Made by a program: the position numbers and the translations under genes. 64,000 bases of DNA from an uncultured Ulvibacter sp. (GTDB taxonomy: Bacteria > Bacteroidota > Bacteroidia > Flavobacteriales > Flavobacteriaceae). The notes below the pieces were generated by a model. It did no database searches, was not told the origin of the DNA, and was given only the letters and a program-made list of their open reading frames with translations. The DNA is taken from assembly GCA_938083445.1 (NCBI GenBank), contig CALKCP010000003.1:216979-280978 (forward strand), written 5' to 3'. The stretch's first letter is position 1, and the number at the start of each line of letters is the position of its first letter. Below, in pieces: positions 46,713-56,625 of the stretch.

Positions 46713-49710
46713 TTCCGTACATTTTATCAATTACATTGTTAGAAACAGTGGGAATTTCTACACTATCGATCCATAGTTTCGAACCCGTTTCTATGAGGTA
46801 ATCAACTTCATTGTTTACAAACAGTAAATTGGATATATTGATGCTGGCGAAGCCATATTCGCTCTTTTTCTGAAAAGCAGATATCCCTAAACGGGTTTCT
46901 TGTATGGTCACTTCGGAAAGAGATACGGTTGAGAGATCCTTGCTTACAATACCAATTTCACCACCATGGACCTGAATTCCCTTACCGTTAATGGTACTTG
47001 CCTCTCCCGCACTAATGGCTTTATCGGAAGGATTCTTGATTTCTATTCTTTCAAGATATAAAGTTGAACCTGAAACGTCAATTGCATCATTCCCAGTATT
47101 TGTAAACGTGCAATCGGTTAATGCACCGTCTACAAAGTCCCCGTCAAAGGCATCAGATTTTATGTTTTTAAATTGGGTCGTACTCATTGAAAATTGGGAC
47201 CTGATAATGTTCAGTGCATCCTCACAGCGGTTTTGCTCGAACACAGAATTTGTAATTACAACATTCGATTCATGAAAATTAACAGCACCAGATAGTTCCC
47301 ACATATCATTCATGGGGTTTGAAAGATTGCTAAATGTGCAATAATCAACAATTGACGTCTCCTTTGCATTGGTGATAAAGATGCCTGCGCCTGTACTATC
47401 GGAAGAATAGAACCTAATAGGGTTGTTCAGTGTTCCCTGACAAATGATGTGTGAATACGACAGTAAATAAGCACTGTTTTTAAAGTCCAAATGACAGCCT
47501 TTTTCAATGATTACTTTAAAATTTGAAGGAATAATTAGATTTTGTGAAAGTTCATGATTACCCGTTTTAATGGTTATTTCGTTCGTTCTTGAATTCACCT
47601 CAACAAAATCAAATTCTTGATATGAAGTGCGAAACGAAGATGTGTACATCTCTATGTTTTCTTTTAGATCTTTATTCTGACCATAGGGTAGCACAGCATT
47701 CTTACGAATATAATCCAGGCCTAAAATAGTATGCGTTAGACGCAACTTAGCCACATCTTGGGGATATCGAAATGTAGTCTTTTTGTTTTTTTTTGAAACA
47801 AAGGCATTTACAAACGAGGCTTTTAGAGAAAAAGTGATTTCCTTCTTTTCATTCGGCTTTACGATAGTTGGAGAAGACTTTTTATTCAGTTTTTTTCCAT
47901 CCTTGTGCTCAAGGTTTAAAATTTCAACAGGAAGTGCTGACACATTGGTGACCACAATTGTTATTGATTGATCATCATACTCGCTCAGACTTGAGATAAT
48001 CGCGTCAGCTGGATGAATGTTTTTTTTTATCATATTACTATTATGTTCTATGATGGAGGCATCCAAACTAATATTAAATTCCAAATTTAAGTTATTGATA
48101 ATTTTATTCAGCTCCTTGTCATGACGATTCATCATATCTTTAATGAATTCAGAGCTGCTTACCAGCCTCAGTTTTTCCACTAACTTCTTTGAGTAGATAG
48201 GATCATTTTCAGCAAAAGGATAGGCAACTAAACCAGAAAGTTTTTGCCCGGAATTAGAATCGAACGAAATAGGCTCTAGCTTGCTTGTTATGGGGTTGTA
48301 ATAGATCCTTAAGTTATGGTAATACAATCCGTGTTTCCCTCCAAATAAATTGCTTAGAGCGACAAAAGTTGTGAGTTTGTCAAGGTCAAAGGCTTCTGAA
48401 ATTTTAATTCGACCTTCCCTAAGGCCTTCAAAAAGGTCTTTCGCAATAGTAAACTGCTTCTTTAGTTTGGGGTCTGAAAGCACCTTATTCTCATTATACA
48501 CTTTTATAGGAGCGACTTTTGCAGAATGAAACACTTTAGATGAATTCCCATTAGGCAGTCTTAGCTGATATTGATTCGCTCTATCATTCCAGAGTAAAGA
48601 TTCGTCAAAGGCCAAAATAATACCCTCTCGTTTCTTATTATTTTCAATAAGTATTTTGTCAAATGATTCTTCAAGTGCCATAATACCCAATGACATGCGT
48701 CTTACATCCTCATCATTATTAACGAAAACAGAGGTCTTTACAAAATCGTAACGCAGCCCTATCAGATCATGTTCCTTAACGACCTTATTAAATAACCACT
48801 CCCAGGCATAGTTACGCGTTTTGGGATCTTGTATCGAGAATTTTCTCATTCCAAGCAAGGTTTTGCCACCCTTCATTATGACTCGGTAGGACCATTTTTT
48901 TTCGTCTTTCAAATGATCGGTCCAATCTCCTTTAAGCCTCACGCTTGCCTTCAGTTGTTTTTGACCGTTTATAGTAACTTTCGCCTTAACAAGATCCTCT
49001 TCACTTGTTAACAACACTCTATTAACGATAGCGTCGTCTCTTTTTTGTTGGATCTTCTTAAAATTCTTATCGGAAATGAAAAGCTTAATATGATCTAAAT
49101 CGCTCGATATTTCAACTGACGCATTTAAATTAGGTTTCAGTCCCTCTATCCCTTTGGACCTTCCTATTTTTGGCAAGAATCTTCCAGTATTTATAGAGTC
49201 GATATCTTCAAATTGCACTATTCTACCTATGTAGTTGTCATGGATCAGTTGTTTTTTAAAAATATAGTTTTCCACACCACCATTATCTTGCATTGTAAAA
49301 TTACCATTGGCCTGAAAATCTAAATTTAAAAACGGATCCAAATTACGGTCCACGAATTTGAGTGAATCTTTTAGGTACACATGCAGGAAGAACCTATCAT
49401 CTCTTTCTCGTTGTGTTAGTGTTCCCTTGTAGATATAGATAATGTAAGGTGTCCCATATTCTTTGACTAGGTAAATGGAAAGTGAACCATCCTTGTATAT
49501 TTGATGTTCGTCTTTTTCTACAAGATCACGGTACCCATTAAGGCTGAGAATTTCTGTGGTATTCTCCAGGTCTAAAGTAGTGTCGATAGGCCCTATTGGA
49601 TGACTTTCGTTTAAACTGTATTTTGTAAAAAGCAGCGTTAAAATAACTAGCAGAGCGAGAATTAAATAAATAACACTCTTCTTTTTTTTACTTTTTTTTG
49701 CGATTCTCAT
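46687..49710 (-). CDS. CotH-family kinase fused to a right-handed beta-helix domain
   Basis: A 1007-residue protein. A basic tail and one transmembrane helix (about 13-30) suggest type II anchoring with the bulk outside. A mixed N-terminal domain covers about 45-220. A CotH domain (about 240-540) has RLKGDWTDHL, GMRKFSIQDPKTRNYAWEWL, MALEESFDKILIENN, FGGKHGLYYHNLRIYYNP and PISFDSNSGQKL. A C-terminal beta-helix (about 700-985) has repeated short strands such as AGIFITNAKETSIVDYCTFS and GAVNFHESNVVITNSVFEQN. CotH kinases phosphorylate secreted proteins in spore formers; the target here is unknown. It lies 43 bases after DUF4956. Confidence 0.85.
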   Translation of the reverse strand: MRIAKKSKKKKSVIYLILALLVILTLLFTKYSLNESHPIGPIDTTLDLENTTEILSLNGYRDLVEKDEHQIYKDGSLSIYLVKEYGTPYIIYIYKGTLTQRERDDRFFLHVYLKDSLKFVDRNLDPFLNLDFQANGNFTMQDNGGVENYIFKKQLIHDNYIGRIVQFEDIDSINTGRFLPKIGRSKGIEGLKPNLNASVEISSDLDHIKLFISDKNFKKIQQKRDDAIVNRVLLTSEEDLVKAKVTINGQKQLKASVRLKGDWTDHLKDEKKWSYRVIMKGGKTLLGMRKFSIQDPKTRNYAWEWLFNKVVKEHDLIGLRYDFVKTSVFVNNDEDVRRMSLGIMALEESFDKILIENNKKREGIILAFDESLLWNDRANQYQLRLPNGNSSKVFHSAKVAPIKVYNENKVLSDPKLKKQFTIAKDLFEGLREGRIKISEAFDLDKLTTFVALSNLFGGKHGLYYHNLRIYYNPITSKLEPISFDSNSGQKLSGLVAYPFAENDPIYSKKLVEKLRLVSSSEFIKDMMNRHDKELNKIINNLNLEFNISLDASIIEHNSNMIKKNIHPADAIISSLSEYDDQSITIVVTNVSALPVEILNLEHKDGKKLNKKSSPTIVKPNEKKEITFSLKASFVNAFVSKKNKKTTFRYPQDVAKLRLTHTILGLDYIRKNAVLPYGQNKDLKENIEMYTSSFRTSYQEFDFVEVNSRTNEITIKTGNHELSQNLIIPSNFKVIIEKGCHLDFKNSAYLLSYSHIICQGTLNNPIRFYSSDSTGAGIFITNAKETSIVDYCTFSNLSNPMNDMWELSGAVNFHESNVVITNSVFEQNRCEDALNIIRSQFSMSTTQFKNIKSDAFDGDFVDGALTDCTFTNTGNDAIDVSGSTLYLERIEIKNPSDKAISAGEASTINGKGIQVHGGEIGIVSKDLSTVSLSEVTIQETRLGISAFQKKSEYGFASINISNLLFVNNEVDYLIETGSKLWIDSVEIPTVSNNVIDKMYGNEFGKSSR

Positions 49711-49753
49711 AAGTAATGATGCTCTCGTGGTTCAAAGGCATAAGGATAAACCT

Positions 49754-50431
49754 TTAGGCCTCAGTATCTACAAAGGTGATAGTAATATTGTCGTTGAGTT
49801 CCAGTAACTTTTCATTCAGGTTACTTAACTGACTAATAGAAGAAATATTAATTAGGAAATTCATCGAAATATTTTCCTCTGAAAATTGCACTCTTTTTAC
49901 ACTTACCTGATTGGCGTAATCCATAACTATATCACTAACGGTTTGTGTTATGGTTGCTTTTTCCTCACCTTTCAAAGGGAAAGAAAGAAGCAAGTTCTGG
50001 GTGAAGGAGCTTTTTTTGTTGAGTTTGCTCAAGACCATTATAATAACACATAAAATTACAAATCCAATGAGTGTAGGCATTAGTTGATTTGCACCCATTC
50101 CTAATCCTAAGGCAATAGACATAAAGAAATAACCTAACTCTTCCGGTTCCTTAATGGCGGTTCTGAAACGCACAATCGATAATGCTCCTACCAAGCCCAA
50201 TGATAGTGCCAGGGAAGATTTAACAATCGAAATTATTATAAACGTTGTTAGCCCCACTATAATTAGCACTTTGGCTAATTGAGATCTGTTGGAGATTGAT
50301 TTTCCGAATTTTTTGTAGACATAAGATAGCAGAAAAAGCAAGAGACTACAAATAAGAATATTAATAACGTAGTTTGTTATTGAAAATGATTCTTCAAGAT
50401 TTAATCCTAATTGATTAACTAATTCATCCAT
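49754..50431 (-). CDS. DUF4956 membrane protein
   Basis: A 225-residue protein with four hydrophobic segments in its first 135 residues. The family hallmark SLGLVGALSIVRFRTAIKEP lies near residue 78, followed by a hydrophobic stretch with LGLGMGANQLMP. A soluble alpha/beta C-terminal domain (about 140-225) has ferredoxin-like strand order. The charged RFRTAIKEPEE run in a membrane context suggests a channel or cofactor site. It is the first gene of the four-gene operon with CotH, VTC and the phosphoesterase-like lipoprotein, a pairing that recurs across bacteria; the biochemical role is not known. Confidence 0.85.
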   Translation of the reverse strand: MDELVNQLGLNLEESFSITNYVINILICSLLLFLLSYVYKKFGKSISNRSQLAKVLIIVGLTTFIIISIVKSSLALSLGLVGALSIVRFRTAIKEPEELGYFFMSIALGLGMGANQLMPTLIGFVILCVIIMVLSKLNKKSSFTQNLLLSFPLKGEEKATITQTVSDIVMDYANQVSVKRVQFSEENISMNFLINISSISQLSNLNEKLLELNDNITITFVDTEA

Positions 50432-50727
50432 GCCCTGTAATGTTAATTTAAACTAGGCACAATAATACAATTAATTTTAGTTTTAACACCTATGAAATCA
50501 CTAATCCAGGGCTTAATTTTTGTTTTAAAACGCATGAAATTAAATAGGCAGCGCCTAAGGTTTGACAAACTTTATATCGCACTAATAAAACATCTTTTAG
50601 ACAAAAATATAGACACAAACGGAGAGAGAATAAAGTATGCAAAGGTGTTAACGGAAGTATAAACTTTAGGTGTTGCAACAAGGTATTAAAAAATTTAGAT
50701 ACTTTTGTGACCCAAACAAAAAATAGT

Positions 50728-53247
50728 ATGGCTAAGAATTTAGTAATTGTTGAGTCCCCTGCAAAAGCAAAAACCATAGAAAAATTTCTAGGTAAAGATT
50801 TTAAGGTTTCCTCAAGCTTTGGTCATATTGCTGATCTTCCTTCCAAGGAGTTAGGAGTGGATGTTGAAGGAGATTTTACGCCAAAATATATTGTATCTAG
50901 CGATAAAAAGACCCTTGTTAAGGAATTAAAGTCTCTTGCTAAAAAAGCCGATATGGTATGGTTAGCGAGTGATGAGGATCGAGAAGGTGAAGCCATTGCT
51001 TGGCATCTTGCAGAGGAGTTAGACCTAAAAGCTGAGAAAACAAAGCGTATTGTATTTCACGAAATAACAAAAACGGCTATTTTAAAGGCCATTGAAAATC
51101 CACGTCAAATAGATTATAATTTGGTAAATGCCCAACAAGCGCGCCGTGTTTTGGACCGCCTCGTTGGCTATGAGCTTTCTCCTGTCTTGTGGAGAAAAGT
51201 AAAAGGAGGATTATCGGCAGGACGTGTTCAGAGTGTGGCCGTTCGTTTAATTGTGCAGCGAGAGAGAGAAATTGAAGGCTTTGTTCCAGTAGGTTCTTTT
51301 CGAGTAGACGCAGAATTTATTAGCAAGGAAGGAAATAAATTTAAGGCAAAGTTGCCCAAGAATTTTGAAACAGAAGCCAAGGCTCGTGAGTTTTTAATGA
51401 AGAATATGAATGCCAATTATAAGGTTTCAGATTTGTTGAAAAAGCCCGCAAAGAAATCCCCGGCAGCACCTTTTACAACATCTACCTTACAACAAGAGGC
51501 ATCTAGAAAGCTATACTTTTCAGTAGGTAAAACGATGACTATTGCCCAGCGTCTTTATGAGGCGGGACTGATAACATACATGAGGACGGATAGTGTGAAC
51601 CTATCCAATGATGCGAAGGACGCAGCAATAAAGGAGATCACGTCATCTTACGGAAGTGAGTACAGTACCCCTCGAAATTACAAAGGAAAATCTAAGAATG
51701 CGCAAGAAGCCCATGAGGCAATTCGCCCAACAGATTTGTCACGTAAGACCATTGACAATGAGTATGATCAGCAACGTTTGTATGATTTAATTTGGAAACG
51801 AACCATTGCCTCTCAGATGAGTGACGCGCAATTGGAGCGGACGAATGTGAAGATTGGGATCACTGCTTCAGAAAAAGTTAGCGAACAATTTGTCGCTAAT
51901 GGAGAAATGATAAAGTTTGACGGTTTCTTGAAAGTGTATCTTGAAGGAACAGATTTTGAAGAAGAAGAGCAAGAAGGAATGTTGCCAAAGCTTGTTGTGG
52001 GCGACACCTTAAATAATGAATATATTACTGCAACCGAACGATTTACAAGACCTCCATACCGATATACAGAAGCATCATTGGTAAAGCAATTAGAGGAGCT
52101 TGGGATTGGGCGACCATCTACCTATGCGCCTACAATAGGCACGATAATTAATCGAAATTATGTAGAAAAAGGAAGCGTTGAGGGTGTGGAGCGAAAATAT
52201 TCACAGATTGTTTTAGAAGACAATCTTATTAGTGATAAAGCCCTTAAAGAGACCATAGGTTCGGATAAAGGAAAATTAGTTCCGACGGATATTGGCATGA
52301 TCGTAAATGATTTTTTAGTGGAACATTTTTCATCCATTTTAGACTATAATTTCACAGCGAAGGTAGAGCAGGATTTTGATGATATCGCCGAAGGGAAGGA
52401 AGAGTGGAAAAAAATGATGAAAGACTTCTACGGTAATTTTCATAAAAGAGTCGAAGAAGTTTCTGAGCATGCAGAACGAGAAAGTGGGGAACGGATATTA
52501 GGCGAAGACCCGCTAAGTGGAAAGACCGTTTTAGTGCGATTAGGGAAATACGGTCCGATGGCTCAAATTGGAGCTCCTGATGATGAGGAGAAGAGATTTG
52601 CGAGTTTACGCCCCGATCAACAGTTGCATCAAATTACCTTTGATGAGGTGATGGATCTTTTTAAACTTCCAAAAGAGCTGGGCTCATACAAAGAGGAAGA
52701 AGTTCAAGTAAACAACGGGCGTTTTGGTCCCTATGTGCGTTTTGGTAAGAAGTTTATCTCACTGCCAAAAGGAATGGACCCTCTTAAAGTGGACATGACC
52801 ATTGCAAAACAATTGATTGATGAAAAAGAAATAGCCGATGCGCCAGTATATGTGCACGAGGATTTGCCGGTTCAAAAGGGAACTGGAAGGTTTGGCCCTT
52901 TTATAAAATGGAACAGTATGTTTATTAACGTCAATAAAAAGTATGACTTTGACAATCTTACCGATGCAGATATTATACAGCTTATTGAAGATAAAAAGCA
53001 AAAAGAAATAGACAAGTTAATTCACGATTGGCCAACGGAGGGTATTCGACTTGAAAAAGCACGCTGGGGTCGCTTTAACCTAATCAAAGGAAAAACGAAG
53101 ATAGAGTTGCCAAAAACCACGAATGCTGCTAAAATGACATTGGATGACGCCCTAGCTCTTGTGGCTAAGAAGTCTCCTAAAAAGAAGAAGGCTGTAGCAA
53201 AGAAGAAAGCTCCAGCTAAAAAGAAAGCTACGGCCAAGAAAAAATAA
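50728..53247 (+). CDS. topA: DNA topoisomerase I
   Basis: Type IA enzyme relaxing negative supercoils. The 839-residue protein starts with the Toprim domain (LVIVESPAKAKTIEKFLG; DEDREGEAIAWHL near residue 88), contains the catalytic Tyr in AGLITYMRTDSVNLS near 285, and the PPYRYTEASLVKQLEELGIG segment near 450. Instead of the zinc ribbons of Escherichia coli, the C-terminal part has repeats of the GKYGPMAQIG and GRFGPYVRFGKKFISLP type, and ends with a lysine-rich tail of AKKKA-like units (last ~25 residues), common in Bacteroidota. I chose the ATG at 50728 to start MAKNLVIVESP. A TACTTTTG element lies at 50700-50707. Confidence 0.96.
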   Translation: MAKNLVIVESPAKAKTIEKFLGKDFKVSSSFGHIADLPSKELGVDVEGDFTPKYIVSSDKKTLVKELKSLAKKADMVWLASDEDREGEAIAWHLAEELDLKAEKTKRIVFHEITKTAILKAIENPRQIDYNLVNAQQARRVLDRLVGYELSPVLWRKVKGGLSAGRVQSVAVRLIVQREREIEGFVPVGSFRVDAEFISKEGNKFKAKLPKNFETEAKAREFLMKNMNANYKVSDLLKKPAKKSPAAPFTTSTLQQEASRKLYFSVGKTMTIAQRLYEAGLITYMRTDSVNLSNDAKDAAIKEITSSYGSEYSTPRNYKGKSKNAQEAHEAIRPTDLSRKTIDNEYDQQRLYDLIWKRTIASQMSDAQLERTNVKIGITASEKVSEQFVANGEMIKFDGFLKVYLEGTDFEEEEQEGMLPKLVVGDTLNNEYITATERFTRPPYRYTEASLVKQLEELGIGRPSTYAPTIGTIINRNYVEKGSVEGVERKYSQIVLEDNLISDKALKETIGSDKGKLVPTDIGMIVNDFLVEHFSSILDYNFTAKVEQDFDDIAEGKEEWKKMMKDFYGNFHKRVEEVSEHAERESGERILGEDPLSGKTVLVRLGKYGPMAQIGAPDDEEKRFASLRPDQQLHQITFDEVMDLFKLPKELGSYKEEEVQVNNGRFGPYVRFGKKFISLPKGMDPLKVDMTIAKQLIDEKEIADAPVYVHEDLPVQKGTGRFGPFIKWNSMFINVNKKYDFDNLTDADIIQLIEDKKQKEIDKLIHDWPTEGIRLEKARWGRFNLIKGKTKIELPKTTNAAKMTLDDALALVAKKSPKKKKAVAKKKAPAKKKATAKKK

Positions 53248-54410
53248 TGATCGAGTTTTTATCACCTGTTTCCAAATCTGTTATCGCCCACAGAGAAGTC
53301 TTGCCTTCTGGGGTTTTAGGTAAACAGATTCTAATACATGCTGAAAAAGGGAAAATCCCAGATTTGAAGGATGTAAAAATTGCCATTCTTGGAATCAAAG
53401 AAAATAGAAATGATGTCGATTACATTGGAACTTCTATTTCTTTTGAAGCCTACAGACAGGAACTTTATTCGCTGTATCCGGGGAATTGGAGTCATACTAT
53501 TGTCGACCTCGGAAATATTGAGAATGGAGAGACCGTAGAGGACACCTATTTTGCTGTTAAAACAGTAGTAGCGGCCTTGCTAGAAAAAAATATAATTCCT
53601 TTGATATTAGGAGGGAGCCAAGATCTCGCCTACGCGCAGTATAGAGCCTACGATAATATAGGTGAAATGGTGAACCTTGTGAATGTGGATAACAAATTCG
53701 ATCTAGGTGATTCTGAGGCCAATATATCGAATCATTCCTATATGGGTAAAGTAATAGTAAATGAGCCCTATAATTTATTCAATTATTGCACGCTGGGCTA
53801 TCAGTCCTTTTTTAATCCTCCTGGGGAGATTGCATTGATGGAGAAATTATACTTCGATGCATATAGACTGGGTGAGGTTTCTGCAGATATTACGTTGGTC
53901 GAGCCCGTTATGAGGGATGCCGATCTTGTGACACTAGATATAAACGCAATAAAAAGCTCAGAACTAAGTTATAATAATGCGGCTAGTCCCAATGGATTCG
54001 ATGGTCGTGAAGTTTGTGCAATCTCGAGATATGCAGGAATTAGTAATCGTGTAAGATCTTTCGGGATATATGAATTGAAAAGTTTTAGTGATGCGAGAAG
54101 CGGTGCTATGCTGGTTGCGCAAGTTTTATGGTATTTTATTGAGGGAATTAATTTTAGAGTTGCAGATGAAGATTTTGATGACGAGAGTCAATACACTACG
54201 TATCAAGTCCCAATTGATGATGATGTCTTAGTGTTTAAAAAGAGTAATAAAACAGGACGATGGTGGATAGAAATGCCATTTATTTTACATGAGAATAATA
54301 AATCAAAAAGAAGAACGTTATTACCTTGCACTTATGGCGAGTATTTGAGTGCATGCAATCAGGAAGTTCCTGAACGATGGTTTAAGGCCCGTCGAAAAAA
54401 CGAAGTATAA
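53247..54410 (+). CDS. Ureohydrolase-like (formimidoylglutamase/arginase fold) protein with degenerate metal site
   Basis: A 387-residue protein with the arginase/agmatinase fold. The landmark segments are present but changed: GGSQD replaces GGDHS, VDNKFDL replaces the DAHxD pair, and LDINAI replaces the DxD of the last motif. Three of the six usual manganese ligands are therefore Gln, Lys and Asn, so enzymatic activity of the family type is unlikely. Annotation pipelines usually call such proteins formimidoylglutamase. Its ATG shares its A with the topA stop codon (TAATGA). The gene precedes gldK by 116 bases; similar genes occur at this place in other flavobacteria, as I recall, which suggests a link to the type IX secretion motor. 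Confidence 0.78.
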   Translation: MIEFLSPVSKSVIAHREVLPSGVLGKQILIHAEKGKIPDLKDVKIAILGIKENRNDVDYIGTSISFEAYRQELYSLYPGNWSHTIVDLGNIENGETVEDTYFAVKTVVAALLEKNIIPLILGGSQDLAYAQYRAYDNIGEMVNLVNVDNKFDLGDSEANISNHSYMGKVIVNEPYNLFNYCTLGYQSFFNPPGEIALMEKLYFDAYRLGEVSADITLVEPVMRDADLVTLDINAIKSSELSYNNAASPNGFDGREVCAISRYAGISNRVRSFGIYELKSFSDARSGAMLVAQVLWYFIEGINFRVADEDFDDESQYTTYQVPIDDDVLVFKKSNKTGRWWIEMPFILHENNKSKRRTLLPCTYGEYLSACNQEVPERWFKARRKNEV

Positions 54411-54526
54411 CCAAACTAGAAACGAAAGCAGATTTTTAAGGGATTTTAAACAAAACCTTTGTTTATTTAAAATTTTAATAATAGGTTTACCTTCTTGAAT
54501 TTCGAAAAATTTAACCTAAAACACCT

Positions 54527-55900
54527 ATGAAGAAGTTTATTGCATTTATTGCGATTATAGCCTTTGTTTGCAGTTGTAACTCTGGAGACAGAGGAGAACT
54601 TGTTGGAGCAAAAGGTAAAAAGTGGTATCCAGAAAAACCATACGGCATGACGCTTGTTCCTGGTGGGTCTTTTATTATGGGTAAATCTGATGATGATTTT
54701 GTTGCTGTAAATGACGCGCCAACAAAGACCGTTACAGTGCGCTCTTTTTATATGGACGAAACAGAAATCACAAATGCAGAGTATCGTCAATTTGTGGAAT
54801 GGGTACGAGATTCTACCGTACGATTAAGATTAGCCATTATAGCCGATGAGATGGGAGAAACACCAGGTGATGGTGGTGTTGGCGAGTTTGCCTTCATAGA
54901 TCAAGAGAACGAGGAGATGACTCCATACGACCAATATATGTATGACAACTATTTTGGCATGGGTGATGATTTTTATGCTGGAAGAAAAGTAAATAACAAC
55001 ATTGATTTAATTTGGGACACTGCAGAGTATCCAGATGAATTTTATGCGGAAGTAATGGATACAATGTACATTCCAACCGAGGAGTCTTACAACGGCCAGC
55101 GTACTATTGATGTTACCAAATTGCTCTTCCAATACACTCAAATGGATATCGAAGGAGCCGCTAGAGACAAAACCAAGAGAAGAAAAGATTTTATTAAGAA
55201 GGACACTGTAGCCATTTATCCAGACACAACAGTTTGGATAAAAGATTTCAATTACTCCTACAATGAGCCCATGCACAATGATTATTTTTGGCACGAGGCC
55301 TATGGAGATTATCCTGTGGTAGGTGTCGATTGGAAGCAAGCAAAAGCATTTTGTGCTTGGAGAACACTTTACAAAAATTCACATCAGAAATCTAGAAACC
55401 GTAATTTTGTAAACACATTCCGTCTTCCAGGTGAAGCAGAATGGGAGTATGCGGCACGTGGTGGTTTAGCTTCTGCAACATATCCTTGGGGAGGCCCGTA
55501 TGCTAAAAATGACAGAGGTTGTTTTATGGCAAATTTCAAGCCGTTGCGAGGAGATTACGCTGCAGATCAGGCATTGTATACGGTAGAAGTTAATTCTTAT
55601 GAGCCGAACGATTACAATCTATATAATATGTCAGGGAACGTATCCGAATGGGTAGCGTCTTCATACGATGCTTCATCTTATGATTACACTTCAACGATGA
55701 ATCCAAACGTAAACGACAAAAACAATGCCCGAAAGGTAGTACGCGGAGGCTCTTGGAAAGATGTTGCTTATTTTCTTCAGGTGAGTACAAGAGATTATGA
55801 GTATGCAGATTCAGCAAGAAGTTATATTGGCTTCAGGACTGTCCAGGATTATATGGGTACTGATGTTACCCTAAACAAAAACTTTGGAGACGCCCGTTAA
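54527..55900 (+). CDS. gldK: Gliding motility lipoprotein GldK
   Basis: Outer-membrane lipoprotein forming, with GldN, the periplasmic ring of the type IX secretion system. The 457-residue protein has a lipoprotein signal ending FVCSC (Cys17) and a formylglycine-generating-enzyme-like (FGE-sulfatase) fold: MTLVPGGSFIMGKSDDDF near residue 43, MDETEITNAEYRQFVEW near 78, FRLPGEAEWEYAARGG near 302, YNMSGNVSEWVASSYD near 365, and VVRGGSWKDVAYFLQVSTRD near 404. It opens the gldKLMN cluster with spacings of 42, 38 and 13 bases. Confidence 0.97.
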   Translation: MKKFIAFIAIIAFVCSCNSGDRGELVGAKGKKWYPEKPYGMTLVPGGSFIMGKSDDDFVAVNDAPTKTVTVRSFYMDETEITNAEYRQFVEWVRDSTVRLRLAIIADEMGETPGDGGVGEFAFIDQENEEMTPYDQYMYDNYFGMGDDFYAGRKVNNNIDLIWDTAEYPDEFYAEVMDTMYIPTEESYNGQRTIDVTKLLFQYTQMDIEGAARDKTKRRKDFIKKDTVAIYPDTTVWIKDFNYSYNEPMHNDYFWHEAYGDYPVVGVDWKQAKAFCAWRTLYKNSHQKSRNRNFVNTFRLPGEAEWEYAARGGLASATYPWGGPYAKNDRGCFMANFKPLRGDYAADQALYTVEVNSYEPNDYNLYNMSGNVSEWVASSYDASSYDYTSTMNPNVNDKNNARKVVRGGSWKDVAYFLQVSTRDYEYADSARSYIGFRTVQDYMGTDVTLNKNFGDAR

Positions 55901-55942
55901 TCTAAAAATAAAAATAAACTTAACTTAAACTAAAAACTAATT

Positions 55943-56587
55943 ATGGCACAAGCAAAATCAACGAAGAAACTTTTTAACATGGCTTACGGCCTAGGAGCAT
56001 CTATTGTTATTATGGGAGCGTTGTTTAAAATACTTCACTGGGAACTAGGTCCACTTAACGGAGGGATACTTTTGGCAGTGGGTCTTATTACAGAAGCAAT
56101 TATTTTCGCGATTTCTGCTTTTGAGCCAGTAGATGATGATTTGGATTGGGCACTAGTATACCCTGAATTATCCGGGGGTAGGTCATCAGATAATAAACAG
56201 AAGTCTGAAGACCCTGAAGGGATTCTATCTAAAAAACTAGATGAGATGCTAAAAGACGCAAAAATTGATGCTGAACTAATGATGAGTCTTAGTGATGGAA
56301 TTAGATCATTTGAAGGTGCAGCAAAAGAGATGACTCCAACAACGGAAGCATTGGGTGCAACCAAGAAATACAGTGAAGAGATGGCATTGGCTGCGGCACA
56401 AATGGAATCGTTGAACAGTTTGTATAAAGTACAGGTGGAGTCGACAGGACGACAGGCAGAAGTGAACGAGAGAGTAATGGAAAATGCCGAGCAACTAAAA
56501 CAACAAATGGAACATTTAGCTTCGAATCTTGCTTCATTGAATGGAGTGTATGGCGGTATGTTATCTGCTATGAGCTCTAAGAACTAG
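55943..56587 (+). CDS. gldL: Gliding motility and T9SS motor protein GldL
   Basis: Inner-membrane subunit of the proton-driven GldLM motor. The 214-residue protein has two transmembrane helices, residues about 11-31 and 40-60, with K29 and H32 in GALFKILHW and Glu51 in GLITEAIIF. These correspond, allowing for a two-residue offset, to the charged residues shown to matter for proton flow in Flavobacterium johnsoniae GldL. A long cytoplasmic helical region (about 95-214) follows. The gene order gldK-gldL-gldM-gldN is intact. Confidence 0.97.
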   Translation: MAQAKSTKKLFNMAYGLGASIVIMGALFKILHWELGPLNGGILLAVGLITEAIIFAISAFEPVDDDLDWALVYPELSGGRSSDNKQKSEDPEGILSKKLDEMLKDAKIDAELMMSLSDGIRSFEGAAKEMTPTTEALGATKKYSEEMALAAAQMESLNSLYKVQVESTGRQAEVNERVMENAEQLKQQMEHLASNLASLNGVYGGMLSAMSSKN

Positions 56588-56625
56588 GATAGTTTTCAAC
56601 TAATAATAATTTTTAAAAGAAAAAA

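Noticed and set aside
53150..53246. Repeated AAGAAGAAA-like units as a possible satellite or CRISPR-like array
   Set aside because: They encode the lysine-rich tail of topoisomerase I and are irregular in length; no spacers are present.
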